A stretch of DNA of 64,000 bases from Closterium sp. Naga37s-1 (Eukaryota > Streptophyta > Zygnematophyceae > Desmidiales > Closteriaceae), in the NCBI GenBank assembly GCA_947471745.1, contig CANJKZ010000264.1, positions 2,138,501 through 2,202,500 of the forward strand. The letters are read 5' to 3'. Shown here one piece after another: positions 1-12,394 of this stretch (position 1 is its first letter; each line of letters opens with the position of its first letter). The notes beneath the pieces are model-generated. The model was given only the letters and a program-made list of their open reading frames with translations. It did no database searches and was not told where the DNA came from. The position numbers and the translations under genes are program-made.

Positions 1-3000
1 TTTGACCTCGCGTCAGGTGCCGCTACCGCCCCTCCTTCCACAGCTGACAGTGCGACTCGCTCACAGTGGCTTACTCGCGACGCTGCTGCCCGCTTAGCTA
101 TTCGCAACCACCTGCCGTTAGTCGGATGCGCTCACTTCGGATAGCACAGGACAGCACAGGCCCTGTATGACGCTGTAGTTGCTCGCTACTCCTCGCCTGC
201 CACTGCTGCTCTAGGCCCACTGCTACTGCCCTACCTGTTCCCCGAGTTGTCGGCTTTTGCCACAGTAGAGGACCTGATTTCCCACCTGCGCACTAGCGAT
301 GCTCACTACCGCGCTACCGTCCCTGCTGAGTTCCTTTGACAGGAACCAGCCCCCGATGCTCATCACCCTCTACTTCATAGTGACTCGCCTCCTTGACTCT
401 CTTCACTATGTCAGGGACCAATTTCTCTCCCTTGACCCCACCTCCCTCACTGTTGACCTCCTCGAGCAGCATCTCCTCCTAGCTGAGACTAGTGCAGTTG
501 CTGTAGGTGCTGCTCGTGGCACTCCACGCCCGCCCTTCTTTGAGAGGTGCTCCCCCTCCCCCCTTGCCCCCTCATACGCCTCTGCTGCTGCTGCAGATGT
601 CTCTGTTGCTGAGGACGTCGGGGCTGCTTCTGCTAGTGCGAAGCGCCGCAGCAGCAAGGGCAAGGGTGGCAGGGGTGGTGGAGGTGGCAGCGGTGGTGGT
701 GGAGGTGGCAGCGGGAGTGGTGGTGGGGGCAGTAGTGGAGGTGGTGAAGGCAGTGGAGGCGGTGGCGGCGGTGGGACTGGTGGCGGGAGTGGGGGCTCTG
801 GTGGCGGCGGTGGAGGCAGCGGTGGGAGTGGCGGCGGTGGAGGCGGTGGGACTGGTGGCGGTAGGACTGGACCTCGACGTGGAGGCCCTGGTGGTGGCCA
901 GCGGCAGCAGCAGCAGCGTCGGAGCGAGACCCAGTCGCCCCAGCAGCTCCGTGAGTGGTCGTTTTAGCGTGGGACGTCTTGGGGTAGTGTTAGCTGCCCG
1001 TATGTCATTCGCACGGGTGACCGTAATGGTCAGACATGCAGGATGCTTCACACTCAGCACCGCTGCTTCTCCCGCCTCGATGACGCCTGGCGTGCTGAGT
1101 TTGGTGACAAGGTCAAGCGCGCTCGCTGGGCAGATTTGCTTAGGTCTGGTGTTGCTATCTTTGACCTAGACTTTGATGTTATCCTTTCTGCTATGTATGC
1201 GTTGTCTGCTAGTGCTGAGGGTGACTGTTACCGGTGTGTGCCACCTGACCCAGGTATAGCGGCTGCTGCTCTAGGTACTAGTGAGTCTGGTACTCTCCCT
1301 GGTACTGCGCCTGCTGAGGCCTTGCACACCTTCACATTAGACTAAGGTGCCTCGCCCTGTTTCTTTCGTGACAGCACCACCCTCACTCCTCTCCCTGCAC
1401 TTGTCCCGGTCAGACTGGCTGACCCCTCCAGGGGCCCGGTTGTTGCCCGTTCCTCCACTGTCCTCCCGTGTCCGACGGTTCCGTCCGGCTCACTGTCAGG
1501 TCTTCACCTCCCCTCGTTCTCTACGAACTTGGTGAGTACAACTGCTCTCCAGGATGCGATGGTCACTACCACCACTCCTGGGGGTCAGCGTGTGTCGATC
1601 TGCACATGCACACGGACGGGGCGTCACCTGGCCACGTTCACTCGTCGGCCAGGGTCGAGTCTGTACACACTCGCTACCGAGCCTCCTCAGGTAGCTGCGT
1701 CTGCTCAGGTGTCTGCGTCAGGTCAGGTAGCCGCCTCTTGCTCGTGTCGCCTCCTGTCGCACCAGACTCTTCTGTGGCACCACCGCCTGGGTCACCCCTC
1801 CCTGCCACGCCTTCGTGGCATGCACTCCCGCCTCCTTGTCTCTGGTCTTCCCAGGTCTCTGCCTCCCCTCCCACCCTCGCGTGCCCCGCCCTGCCTTCCT
1901 TGCGTCGAGGGGCGGCAGCGCGCCGCTCCTCACTCCTCCTTGTTTCCCCCGACGACTGCTCCCCTGCAGACTCTCCAAATGGACGTGTGGGGCCCAGCCC
2001 GCGTCAGTGGACAGGGCCGCGAGCGCTACTTTCTGCTGGTAGTTGACGACTACACGCGGTACACCACGGTCTTCCCCTTGCGCAGCAAGGGTTAGGTCGT
2101 TGATGTCTTGATCCCTTGGATCCGCACAGTCCGTCTCCAGCTCCGCGAGCGGTTCCGCCAGGACCTTCCTGTCCTGCGTCTGCATTCTGACAGAGGTGGT
2201 GAGTTCTCCTCCGACCTCTTGCAGGACTTTTGTCATGGGGAGGGCATTCTCCAGTCGTTCACGCTTCTGGACTCCCCTCAGCAAAATGGGATTGCTGAGC
2301 GCCGCATTGGCTTAGTCATGGAGGTCGCTCGTACCTCCATGATCCATGCGGCTACTCCCCATTTTCTGTGGCCGTTTGCGGTCCGGTACGCTGCGCATCA
2401 GCTCAACCTCTGGCCTCGTGTCTCCTTGCCGGAGACCTCGCTCACACTGCGTTGGACGGGGGAGGTTGGCGATGCGTCGGTGTTCCGGGTCTGGGGTTCT
2501 CGTGCCTTGCCCCTCCCCCGCCCCCACCGCTCTTCCTTGCTCCTGGTCCCCCTCCGGTAGACCCCCTCCCGCCCTTGGATCCTGCTCTCTCAGGTGTGTC
2601 TCAGGTAGACCCTCTCCATGGTACTGCGCCTGTCGAGGTAGCTGCCAGCTCAGGTGCTGCTCCAGGTGCTGCGTCTGGGGGTGCGGAGCCGGGGGGTGCG
2701 GAGTCTGAGGGTGCTGGGTCTGGGGGTGCTGAGCTTCGGGGTGAGGAGCCTGGGGGTGCTGAGCCTACGGGTGTGGAGCCTGGGTATGCTGAGCCTGAGG
2801 GTGTTGAGCCTGGGGGTGCTGAGTCGGAGGGTGCGGAGTTTGGGGGTGTTGCGCCCCGGTTTGCTGCTTCGTCTGGAGGTCTTGATGGTGCTTCGCCGTG
2901 ACTGTCTCCGCAGCAGCTGCGTGAGTGGCTTGTTCGGCGCGCACGCCTTTGGAGTGGAGCTAGCGGAGCTGGAGGCGCTGGAGACGCTGGAGCTGGAGGT

Positions 3001-3897
3001 GCTGGAGTTGCTGCTGGAGCTGGTGGTACTGGAGGTACTACGGCTGCTTGTCCTGGATGTGCTTGTACCAGGGGTACTGGAGCTGCCGGGACTGGTGGTG
3101 TTGGGGACGCTGAAGCTGGAGGCACTGTGCTGGAGGCGCAGGAGCTGCAGGAGCTGGAGCTGTTGACCCTGTAGCTGGAGGTGCTGGAGGCACTTTGCGG
3201 CCGCGACTGTACTTAGTTCCCCTGCTTAAGTAGGCTCTTTGTGTCCCGTCCTCTACTAGCCTTACTCCTCCCCTTCTGTATCCACCGCCTGACCAGTCGC
3301 GGTGGCCGTTACTGTCAGCCTCCCCACTGCCTGCTCCTTCTCCTTACACTGAGTAGTCTGGCGGTCTTACAGAGCGTTGTGAGCCTGCGTCTCGTCCTGT
3401 CTCGCCTCTTCTCACTGCTCGTCGCGTTCCTCGTTCGCGTCCTCCTCCTGTCCCTGGCACACACGCTATGGCACTCCGTCCTTCCTCTGTTCCATTGCGT
3501 GTTCCTCTGCCTGCTCCTCCTAAGTCCTCTCTTCCTGAGGTCCCTGACTCTGAGTCTGACCGCGCTCGTGCTGCCCGTCCCACTGTCTCTCGTCTCCTCG
3601 CCACTGCTGTCACTGACCCTTCTTTTGAGTCTGCTGCTGCGTCTGCCCTCATTGCTGAGCTGCTTGACTTTGCTGCTGCCTGTCGTCTAGACTATGCCAC
3701 TGCTCTTGTTGCTGAGTCTGCGTCTGCCAGTCCTCCGTCCGTCGGGGGTGTGTGTGCTCTTGGCACGAACGTCCTTGAGGACAGGCAGGAGGACTTTGAG
3801 TGTCTTGCAGCTGCTGTACCTCGTTTTGCGTCCATGCTGCTTGCCCCTGAGGGAGACCCGGATGCACCAGACATCCCGACCCCGCGCTCTTACGCAG
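1..3897 (+). mobile_element. Ty1/copia family A, copy A1 (broken, cut by window edge)
   Basis: Remnant of a Ty1/copia LTR retrotransposon. Translated pieces show in order: gag (from within gag at base 1 to about 990) with a glycine/serine-rich tract at about 660-890; a Cys/His cluster at about 1010-1080; a protease region near 1330; the GAG pre-integrase and integrase core (about 1720-2520, with HHRLGHPSLPRL and DRGGEFSSD); a degenerate pentapeptide-like Ala/Glu/Gly linker (about 2560-2900); and the beginning of the reverse transcriptase region (about 3240-3897). It stops at a fold-back where an inverted copy of the same family begins. Several breaks; an old, non-functional copy. Family assignment is secure from the integrase motifs and from matches to the other A copies in this window. 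Confidence 0.88.
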
Positions 3898-4320
3898 AGT
3901 ATGGATGCGCGGGGTCGGGATGTCTGGTGCATCCGGGTCTCCCTCAGGGGCAAGCAGCATGGAAGCGAAACGAGGTACAGCAGCTGCAAGAGCGCGGGGT
4001 TGGGATGTCTGGTGCATCCGGGTCTCCCTCAGGGGCAAGCAGCATGGAAGCGAAACGAGGTACAGCAGCTGAAAGACACTCAAAGTCCTCCTGCCTGTCC
4101 TCAAGGACGTCCGTGCCAAGAGCACACTCACCCCCGACGGACGGAGGACTGGCAGACGCAGACTCAGCAACAAGAGCAGTGGTGTAGTCTAGACGACAGG
4201 CAGCAGCAAAGTCAAGCAGCTCAGCAACGAGGGCAAACGCAGCAGCAGACTCAAAGGAAGGGTCAGTGACAGTAGTGGCGAGGAGACAAGAGACAATGGG
4301 ACTGGTAGCAAGAGCGCAGT
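3550..4320. repeat. Inverted repeat at junction of two copia A copies
   Basis: The + strand sequence up to about 3897 is followed almost at once by its reverse complement. The stretch around 3808-3895 pairs with about 3905-3990, which is itself directly duplicated at about 3990-4075; the arms then continue outward to about 3550 and 4320. The spacer between the arms is only about ten bases, so the region could form a long hairpin. It lies where the linker of copia A passes into reverse transcriptase, on both sides. Confidence 0.8.
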
Positions 4321-6179
4321 CAGTCTCAGGGTGAGGGACGGCAGGAAGAGAGGACTCACCACCTCTGTCAGAGTGCAGACGCAGGACAGGAAGGTCCTGC
4401 TGGAACCGCTCACGGAGCTGGAGACGGACTGCACAGATCCAAGGGATCAAGACATCAACGACCTGACCATTGCTGCGCAAGGGGAAGACCGTGGTGTACC
4501 GTGTGTAGTCGTCAACGTCTAGCAGAAAGTAGCACTCGCGGCCTTGTCCAGTGACGCGAGCAGAGCCCCACACGTCCATGTGGAAAGTCTGCAGGGGAGC
4601 AGTCGTCGGGGGAAACGAGGAGTGAGGAGCGGCGCGCTGTCGCCCCTCGACGCAAGGAAGGCAAGGCGGAGCAGGCGAGGGCGGTAGGGGAGGCAGAGAC
4701 CTAGGGAGACCAGACACAAGGACGCGAGAGTGCATGCCACGAAGGCGTGGCAGGGAGGGGTGACCCAGGCGGTGGTGCCACAGAAGAGTCTGGTGCGACA
4801 GGAGGCGACACGAGCAAGAGGGTGCTACCTGACCTGACGCGGACACCTGAGCAGACGCAGCTACTTGAGGAGGCTCGGTAGCAAGTGTGTACAGACTCAC
4901 TAGCACCTAGAGCAGCAACCTCTATACCTGGGTCAGGTGGCACACACCGGTAACAGTCACCCTCAGCACTAACAGACAAAGCATACATAGCAGAAAGGAT
5001 AACATCAAAGTCTAGGTCAAAGATAGCAACTCCAGACCTAAGAAGATCTGCCCAGCGAGGGCGCTCGACGTCGTCACCAAACTCAGCACGCCAAGCGTCG
5101 TCGAGGCGGGAGAAGCAGCGGTGCTGAGTGTGAAACCTCCCGCATGTCTGACCAGCACGGTCACCCGTGCGGCTATCACTTCCCCCAGACATACAACACT
5201 GAAACAACCACTTACAAAGATGCTAGGGCGACTGGATCTCGCTCCGACGCTACTGCCGCTGCCGGTGGCCACCTCCAGAACCTCCATGCCGAGCTCCAGT
5301 CCTACCGTCACCAGTCCCACCGCCGCCAGTGCCGCCACTCCCACCTCCACTGCTGCCCCCACCACCACTCCCGCCGCCACCTCCACCACCCCTGCCACCC
5401 TTGCCCTTGCTGCTGCGGTGCTTTGCGCTAGCAGATGCAGCCCCGACGTCCTCAGTAACAGGGATGTCTGCAGCAGCTGAAGAGGCGTAGGAGGTGGCAA
5501 GGGGGGAGGGGGAGCACCCCTCAAAGAAGGGCGGGCACGGACTGCCACAAGCAGCACCTACAGCAACTGCACTAGTCTCAGCTGCGAGGAGGTGCTGCTC
5601 GAGTAGGTCAACAGTGAGGGAGGTGGGATCAAGTGAGAGAAAGTGGTCCCTGACAGAGCGAAGTGAGTCAGGGATGCGAGTGACTATGAAGTAGAGGGTG
5701 ATGAACATCGGGGGCTGGTTCCTGTCAAGGAACTCAGTAGGGACGGTAGCGCGGTAGCGAGCGTCGCTAGTGTGCAGGTGGGACACAAGGTCCTCTACTG
5801 TGGCAAAGGCTGACAGCTCGGGGAACAGGTAGGGCAGTAGCAGGCGGCCTAGAGCAGTAGTGGCAGGCGAGGAGTAGCGAGAGACTACAGCATCGTACAG
5901 GGCCTGTGTCGTCCTGTGCTGTCCAAAGTGAGCGCATTCGGCTAACGGCAGGTGGTTGCGAATGGCTAAGCGGGCAGCACCGTCGCGAGTAAGCCAGTGT
6001 GAGCGAGTCGCACTGTCAGCTGTGGCGGGTGGGGCAGGAGCGGCGCCTGACGCGAGGTCAAACAGCGAAACACTGTCCTTAGAATCGCTCAGTAGGTACA
6101 GCTGCAGGTCGTCGAGCCACGTGTCAAACTGAATCGGTCTGCCCTCATGATCGAACGCGAGAACTCGAAGCGAAGCCAT

Positions 6180-7122
6180 AGTGGCACAGCACGCAGGAGC
6201 AGCAGTAGCAGCAGTAGCAGCAGCAGTAGCAGCAGTAGCAGTAGCAGAAGTAGCAGGGGCCGAAGGGCCGGGGGCCTAGGGGCGTCGGGCCGCGGGGCCA
6301 GGTAAAAAGGGGGGGGCTGAGGGGCCGGGGGCCTAGGGGCGATGGGCCGCGGGGCCAGGTACAAAAGGGGGGGGGGCCGAGGGGCCGGGAGCCTAGGGGC
6401 GTCGGGCCGCGGAGCCAGGAAAGAAGTGGCCGAGGGGCCTGGGGCCGAGGGGCCTGGGGCCTGGAGTGACGGGCCGCGGGGCCGAGAGCGACGGGCCGGA
6501 GCCAGGGGCGACGGGCGACGGCCGGGCCTAGGGGGGTCGACGGGCGATGGGCCTCGAGGCCAGGGCCTAGGCTAGGGACGACGGGCCGTGGGGCCGCGGG
6601 GGGGTCAACGGGCGACGGGCCGAGGGGCCGGGGCCTAGGTTAGGGTCGACAGGCGAAGGGCCACGGGGTTGGGGCCTAGGTTAGGGGCGACGGGCCGCGG
6701 GGCCAGGGGTGACGGGCGACGGTCGGGCCTAGGCTAGGGGCGACGGGCAGGGCGTGCGTAGGCTAGGGGCGACGGGCAGGGTGCGTAGGCTAGGGGCGAC
6801 GAGCAGGGCGCGCGTAGGCTAGGGGCAACGGGCTGGGCGCGCGTAGGCTAGGGGCGACGGGCTGGGCGCGTAGGCTAGGGGTGACGGGCCGAGTGCGCGA
6901 TTGCTAGGGGCGACGGGCCGGGCGCGTAGGATAGGGGCGACGGGCCTGGCTAGAGGCGACGGGCCAAGTTAGGGGCGGGCTGGCTAGGGCCAACGGGCCA
7001 AGCTAGGGGCAACGGGCCTAGGGGCGACGTGCCAAGGGGCGACACGAGGGTCGCTAAGGGCAGTGTAGTGGTGGGCCCAAGGAAAAAAAAACGGTCCTAG
7101 CGGAGGACCCGCTCTGAAACCA
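6180..7122 (-). repeat. GC-rich minisatellite leader of copia A2
   Basis: Degenerate tandem repeat built from short GGGGCCGAGGGGCC, GGCGACGGGCC and CTAGGGGCGACGGGC units, lying between the LTR and the gag start codon. No protein is supported. The same position carries a different GC-rich repeat in A4, C1, NA1 and NA2. Confidence 0.8.
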
Positions 7123-7253
7123 TGTCAAGAGAATGAACGAGAATGAATGAACTAGCAAAGAGTTGGGTACAAGTACTAACCCTAATTGGGTTGTACCCCT
7201 TATGGGCTACCCCACTATAGCCTACACAATATAAGCTATATAACATTTTGACA
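7123..7253 (-). repeat. LTR of copia A2 (131 bp)
   Basis: Begins TGTCAAGAGAATG and ends ACATTTTGACA (TG...CA). It contains the core shared by the A copies: GGGTAC...AACCC...GGGTT...GTACCCC, then CTACCCCACTA. The adjoining bases on the left, read on the minus strand, give a degenerate initiator-Met-tRNA primer site (TGGTTTCAGAGC). Confidence 0.85.
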
Positions 7254-10200
7254 CTCTTAGCCGCGTACCAGTGGGAAGGTCAGTGTCTCCCAGGCGCAAC
7301 AAAGCGCGCAAGGACGCTAAGAGGGTACGCTAGGTCTGAAGAGTATAGGTCATCAGGTACATGAGACAACCCACCAGCTCAGGATATGGACCGCTGGACT
7401 CGAATGACTCGTCCAAAGGTGGAGCCGTGGGCCCATGATCCACACCAAGAAGGGTGAGCTGTACCTTGGAGAACGGGAAGCGAAACCGCGTGAGGATCTG
7501 CTCGACCATATGCGAATGCGTTATCGTAACGGTGTGAGCTGCCCTGTCCCTGGTGATCTGCAGGCCAAGGTAGCGCTGCAGCTCACCAAGGTCAGTGCAA
7601 GTGTGTCTCCTCTAAATTTCCTCCTTCACAGAGGCTAGTGCGTGTCGGTCGGGAGTGGCGAAGACCAGGTCGTCAACGTAAACCAGGACAAAGAATGGGG
7701 TCGAGCCACGGCGAATGAACAGCGACGGGTCAGCAGACGACGAAAAGAAGTCAGGCGCAGCAAGAGTCGTGCGAAGTGTGTCATGCCACTCACGGAGGGC
7801 CTGACACAGGCTGCAGACCAGTCAACGCAGCTGCCACTGGGTCCCAGCAGAGAAAGAGCTAGTGAAGCCAGGCGGGCGACACAGCCGGATCTGCTCGTGC
7901 AGGCTCCCCTGAAGGAACGCTGTGGAGAACTCCAAGGAGTGTAACTCGTAGTCACGCTGAGCTGCAATGTGCAGCAACACCCGAAGAGTGGTCATCTTCG
8001 GGGTGGGAGCGAAGGTCTGGAAGAAATCTACCCCCTCGCGCTGACTGAAGCCTCTCGCCACATAGCGCGCCTTGAACACTGGTGGTGATCTAGGCGGCCG
8101 CTTCACCTTGTAGAGCCACATGCCACTGACGACGTTCGTTCCAGGAGGTGGGACAGCATCTACGTAGGTGCCTGTGGACCTATAAGATGCCATCTCTGCC
8201 TCGACAGCTGCTATCCAGTACGAAGCCCAGGGTCCCGAGACCGCCTCGGCGTGAGTGCGAGGGATCGGGATTTCAAGAGCGTCTGGATCCCCCTCCGGGG
8301 CAAGCAGCATGGCGTAAAGATGAGGAACAGCGGCCGCGAGCAAACCAAGCTCGAACTGCCGATTCTGGAGGACCTCTTGGGGAAAGACGGAAGCACCCCC
8401 AGAGAACGGAGACCGAGCAGGGCCACTCACCAGGTGAGCCGCGTAGTCAAGGCGGTGGGAAGAGGCAAAGCCAACGACAGTGGTAACAATAGCCGAGACT
8501 AACGACAGGGGTGCAGTTGGGTGAGTGACCAACGCGGACAAAACACGGGAGACGACAGGACGGGAGGCATGGAGGTAGTCGGACAAAGGGTCGTGAAGCA
8601 CAGTGAGGGATGACTCAGGATGTTGTGGAAGGACTGGAGGAGGTGGAACACAAGAGCGGAGAACAAGGTGAAACGGGCCGTCTGCACGGTAACGAGACCG
8701 ACGGGGCTCTGGAGACACAGCACTATTGAGGGGAGAACGACGAGTCCACTGGGACGAGGAAAGGGACTGGACAGGGGGGACAGGAGGGGACGGTTGGGGA
8801 CCACGAACCAAGCGTGCAGGTGCTGGGTCGGGCAGGTCGCGGAGTCGTAGTCGCTGCCGCTTCGCCTCCTCTGGCGTCTGCTGCGACGGTACCTGCCCCT
8901 ATTGCCGCTCCTGTGGCTCCTCCTCTGCCCTCTCCTGCTACGGCTGCAGCTGCACCCGCTGCTGCGACCGGGACTCCTACGCTACCCTCTCCTGCTGCGG
9001 CCGTGACTCCTCTACTCTCTCCTGATGTGTCTGTAACTGCACCTGCTGCTGTGGGCGGGACTCCTGCTCTACCCTCTCCTGGTGCGGCCGTGACTCCTCC
9101 TATATGCTCTCCTGCTGCGACTGCACCTGCACCCGCTACTGCACTCGTGACTCCTCCTGTACTCTCTCCGGCTGCGGCTGTAACTGCACCTGCTGCTGCA
9201 GTCGTGACCCCTCCTCTTCTCTCTCCTGCTGCTGCTGTGACTCCTCCTCTACTCTCTCCTGCTGCTGCGATTGAGACTGCTCCTACTGCTACTGCTGCTG
9301 CTGCTGCTACTGCTGCTTTTGTGCCCTCTCAAAACTCTCACGCTCCTCCCTCTCCAACCGGAGGAGACGCTGCTCACGGGTCAGGAAACGTACAGTGCGC
9401 GGTGTAGGCGCCACAGTGCCAGTGCCTCCAGCTCCAGCACCCCCAGAACCAGCACCTCCACCATCGACACCTCTGGGGCCTCCAGTACCTCCCCCAGGAA
9501 CACCCCCAGGCTCCGCAGCAACCGGCCGTAGAGAAGAACGAGGAGGGAACTGCAGAACGGACGGGAAGCCGGGGGGTGACGCGGGGCGAGGCCGCTAACT
9601 TGTGGCTGCCGTGTCCTCCACGGGAGTGACCTCAACGCCCACACCCCCTGCACCCCTAGAGCCAACACCACCAGCTCCTGCAGCCCCAGTACCCTCACCC
9701 TCCGCAACTGCACCTCCCTCACCCCCAGACACGACAGGGACTGGACGCTGCGGGGGGGACGACTGCGGAGTGACGTGCGACACACCTGACGGGGCAGGAC
9801 GCGAAAGGGGGGGGGGCTACCAGGGCAACTGGGGGTGGCTCAAGGGTTAGGAACAGTGGAGGGGAAAAGACCTCAATACCTTGGTGGGGGCGACTCCTGT
9901 AGTAACAGACAGACTCGTCGAACTTTACGTCCTGAGAAGCGAAGAACTGGAAGGTGGCCGGGTCATAGAACACCCAGCCAGAGGTGTCCAAAGGGAAGCC
10001 AAGAAAGACGCAGGCACGAGTGCGTGGAGACAACTTGTTTGCGCCAGGGGCGCAAACGTGAGCCAGAGAACCCCAGACTCGGAATTCAGCTACTACCCCC
10101 GGGGAACCTGTCCAAAGGGAGACCGGCGTCACTCGTGGCCGTGCGTCACTGGGCCACAGGTTCAACTGGTGTGTGGCATAGCGGACTGCCTGAGGCAGGA

Positions 10201-12045
10201 ACTGGGGGGCATCGGCATGGCACATGGAGGTCCGGGCAACCTCCATGACCAGGCTGATGCGTCGCTCGGCTACCCCGTTCTGCTGCGTCGAGTCTGGTAG
10301 CGTGTAAGACTGGATGATCCCCTGACCCTGACAAAACGTCTCCAGGCGAGTGGAAGAAAACTCACCACCACGGTCCGAGTGTAGCTGGAGCCCACACAGG
10401 CCCTAGGCTCCACCCCTCGCTAGTAGCCACGGCTCGAGGATGGTAGGCACGTCGGCCTTCCGTCGCAAGGTAAAAACCGTGGTGTGGCGGGAGTAGTCGT
10501 CCACCACAATCAGTAAGTAGCGCTCCTGACGTGGGCCAAGGACCGGGGAGGGGCCCCAGACGTCCAAATTCAGGGTCTGTAAGGGAGCCGTGGTGGGGGG
10601 GAACGAGGAGGAGTGAGGGACAGCGTGCTGCCAACCCTCGACGCAAGGAGTGCATAGCGGCGCAGGCAAGCAGGGAAGCGGAGTGAGCAACTCTGGGAGA
10701 CCTGAGATCAGACGGTGACGTACCATCCTACTAAGACGCGGGAAGGACGGGCGACCTAGACGGTGGTGCTAGAGGACCGAAAGGTGGGTGAGTGACCGAC
10801 AGTCGCACGACACACCAGCTACCTGACCTGACCTGAGTGGTGAGACCCCGTGTGTAGTGAGTACAGACCAGAGCCTGGCTTCCTGTGGAAAGTGGCGAGA
10901 GGCGCTCCAGTGCCACCTACTGTGCAGTAGGCAACAGACTTGACTAGAAGGAAATTGGTGACTACTCCGAGGTCGTGGAGGTGACTGACACCCACCAAGT
11001 TCCTGGAGAACGAGGGGGTGTAGTAACCTGTGAGGAACCCAGAGAGAGCCGCCGGACATGGGAGGGTAGTGGTGCTGCGAGCAACCACTGGTCCCGCTGT
11101 GGAGTCAGCAAGGGCGACAGAGACAAGAGTGCGCATTGGCGTGAGGTCTGTGCAGTCGCGAAAGAAACAGCTAGACGCCCGAGAGTCGAGCGTGAACGAG
11201 AGAGACCCAACCCCGGTGGTCGAACCTGTGCAAGCTACGCTAGCAGAGAAAGCACTAGCAACCTCTACAGCACCTAAGCTAGACAAACAAGAGTAATAAC
11301 CAGAATGCTCAACACTAGAGTCATCAGCATACATTACAGAGGAAGATCGCAAAGCATGGTCTAAGTCTACTGCAGACATGTCAAACAACTGCGGACCAAC
11401 GGTGTGGGCCAACGAGCGCCAGTCGGGGGGGGGGTGCGACCAAGGCCAAAGTGTGCGCGGTAGCGTTCTGTAAGCTGCGCAAAGCACTGACCTGGAGGGT
11501 GGAGGCGGCCACAGGGCCATCTCGACGTGACCCTGTCTGAACCCAGTACTGGCAGGGAGTAAGGCTGGACCTCGCGACGACCAGCTGGACGGGCCACTGC
11601 TACGGGCAATGCTCCCTGGTCCGACCGACTTCCACTGCTGCTGCGGGGGCCACTGCTGAACCTGCTGCTGCTGGCCCTGGAGCAGCGCTGCCGTGGCTTC
11701 TGCTGCTGTTGCTGCTGCTGCTGCTGCCGTGGCTGCTGCTGCTGGGGATGCTGCTGCTGTGACTGCTGCTATGGCAGCGGCTGCTACTGTAGCTGGTGCT
11801 GGGGCTCCACACTCCCCGAGCCAGGACCCCCACCTCCACTACCACTAGTACCACCACCTCCTCCACTCCCTCCACCTCCTCCACCACCACCCCTTCCGCC
11901 ACTCCCACCGCCACTCCCACCGCCACCACCTCCTCCTCCTTTCTTGCTGCCCTTCTTGCCCCCCTTGTTGCCAGAGGCAACAGCTGCCACCTCTGTTGCA
12001 GTAGCGGGGGGGGGGGAAGATTCAACAAATTCATTCAACACACAA
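7254..12045 (-). mobile_element. Ty1/copia family B (broken)
   Basis: A second copia family, minus strand, more distant from A. From right to left: Gly-rich gag remnant (about 12041-11600), pre-integrase/protease region (about 11520-10820), integrase (about 10730-9720, with the LWHHRL/SDRGGEFSST type of sequence), a low-complexity linker (about 9400-8810), reverse transcriptase (about 8811-7640, with the QMDVxTAFL-type region and YVDD-type loop area) and the start of the RNase H region, which stops where the A2 LTR begins. The gag end stops near 12045, where AT-richer DNA of the hAT element begins. Neither of its own LTRs is present. Several breaks; an old copy. Confidence 0.82.
8810..9350 (-). 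repeat. Low-complexity linker repeat in copia B
   Basis: Degenerate tandem array of CTCTCCTGCTGCGGC / GTGACTCCTCCT-type units. It lies between integrase and reverse transcriptase, where the other copia families here also carry a repetitive linker. The open frame seen on the + strand is only Pro/Ala/Ser repeat translation. Confidence 0.65.
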
Positions 12046-12305
12046 CGGGGGCGGGAAGGGGAACATTTTTAAAGAGCACACACACACATTTCAGAGAAGT
12101 GATTTCCAATTTCAAAGAATATATAGTTTCATAACTAAGGCATCATCTTCATATTTTGCTGCATATTAGAGTCAGGCACTCAAAAATTTCTTCACCTCGT
12201 ATACCCTGTCCACGACTTCGATTCGATAGGCAAGTTTGCTGCAAATGGCGGACTTCGGAGCGTTTAGCATTCCTACTCCATCTACTAACGATTTAGCCCC
12301 CGGTC

Positions 12306-12394
12306 CATTTCATGGAGTAGATGTAGAAGTGTCTAACCCTCAACCCTAGCATTTCATGGAGTAGATGTAGAAGTGTCTAACCCTCAACCCTAGC
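12306..12394 (+). repeat. Direct tandem duplication of about 44 bp
   Basis: A segment beginning CATTTCATGGAGTAGATG and ending CTCAACCCTAG occurs twice back to back with no visible difference, near the 5' side of the hAT remnant. The lack of divergence suggests a recent slippage or duplication event. Confidence 0.85.

Larger units (their letters stand above)
3898..7253 (-). mobile_element. Ty1/copia family A, copy A2 (broken)
   Basis: Minus-strand copia A element. From its 5' side (right) it has a 131-bp LTR (7123-7253), a GC-rich minisatellite leader (6180-7122), gag starting at 6179 with MASLRVLAFDHEG and running to about 5010 with a Gly-rich tract, and then integrase pieces (about 4330-4906) running into the fold-back at 3898. 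No reverse transcriptase is present in this copy. Several breaks. It abuts copia B exactly at the outer LTR edge, as expected if it inserted into B, but its other end lies outside the window. Confidence 0.85.

Noticed and set aside
8814-9407. 197-residue Ala/Pro/Thr-rich frame on the + strand
   Set aside because: Antisense to the repetitive linker of copia B; low-complexity only.
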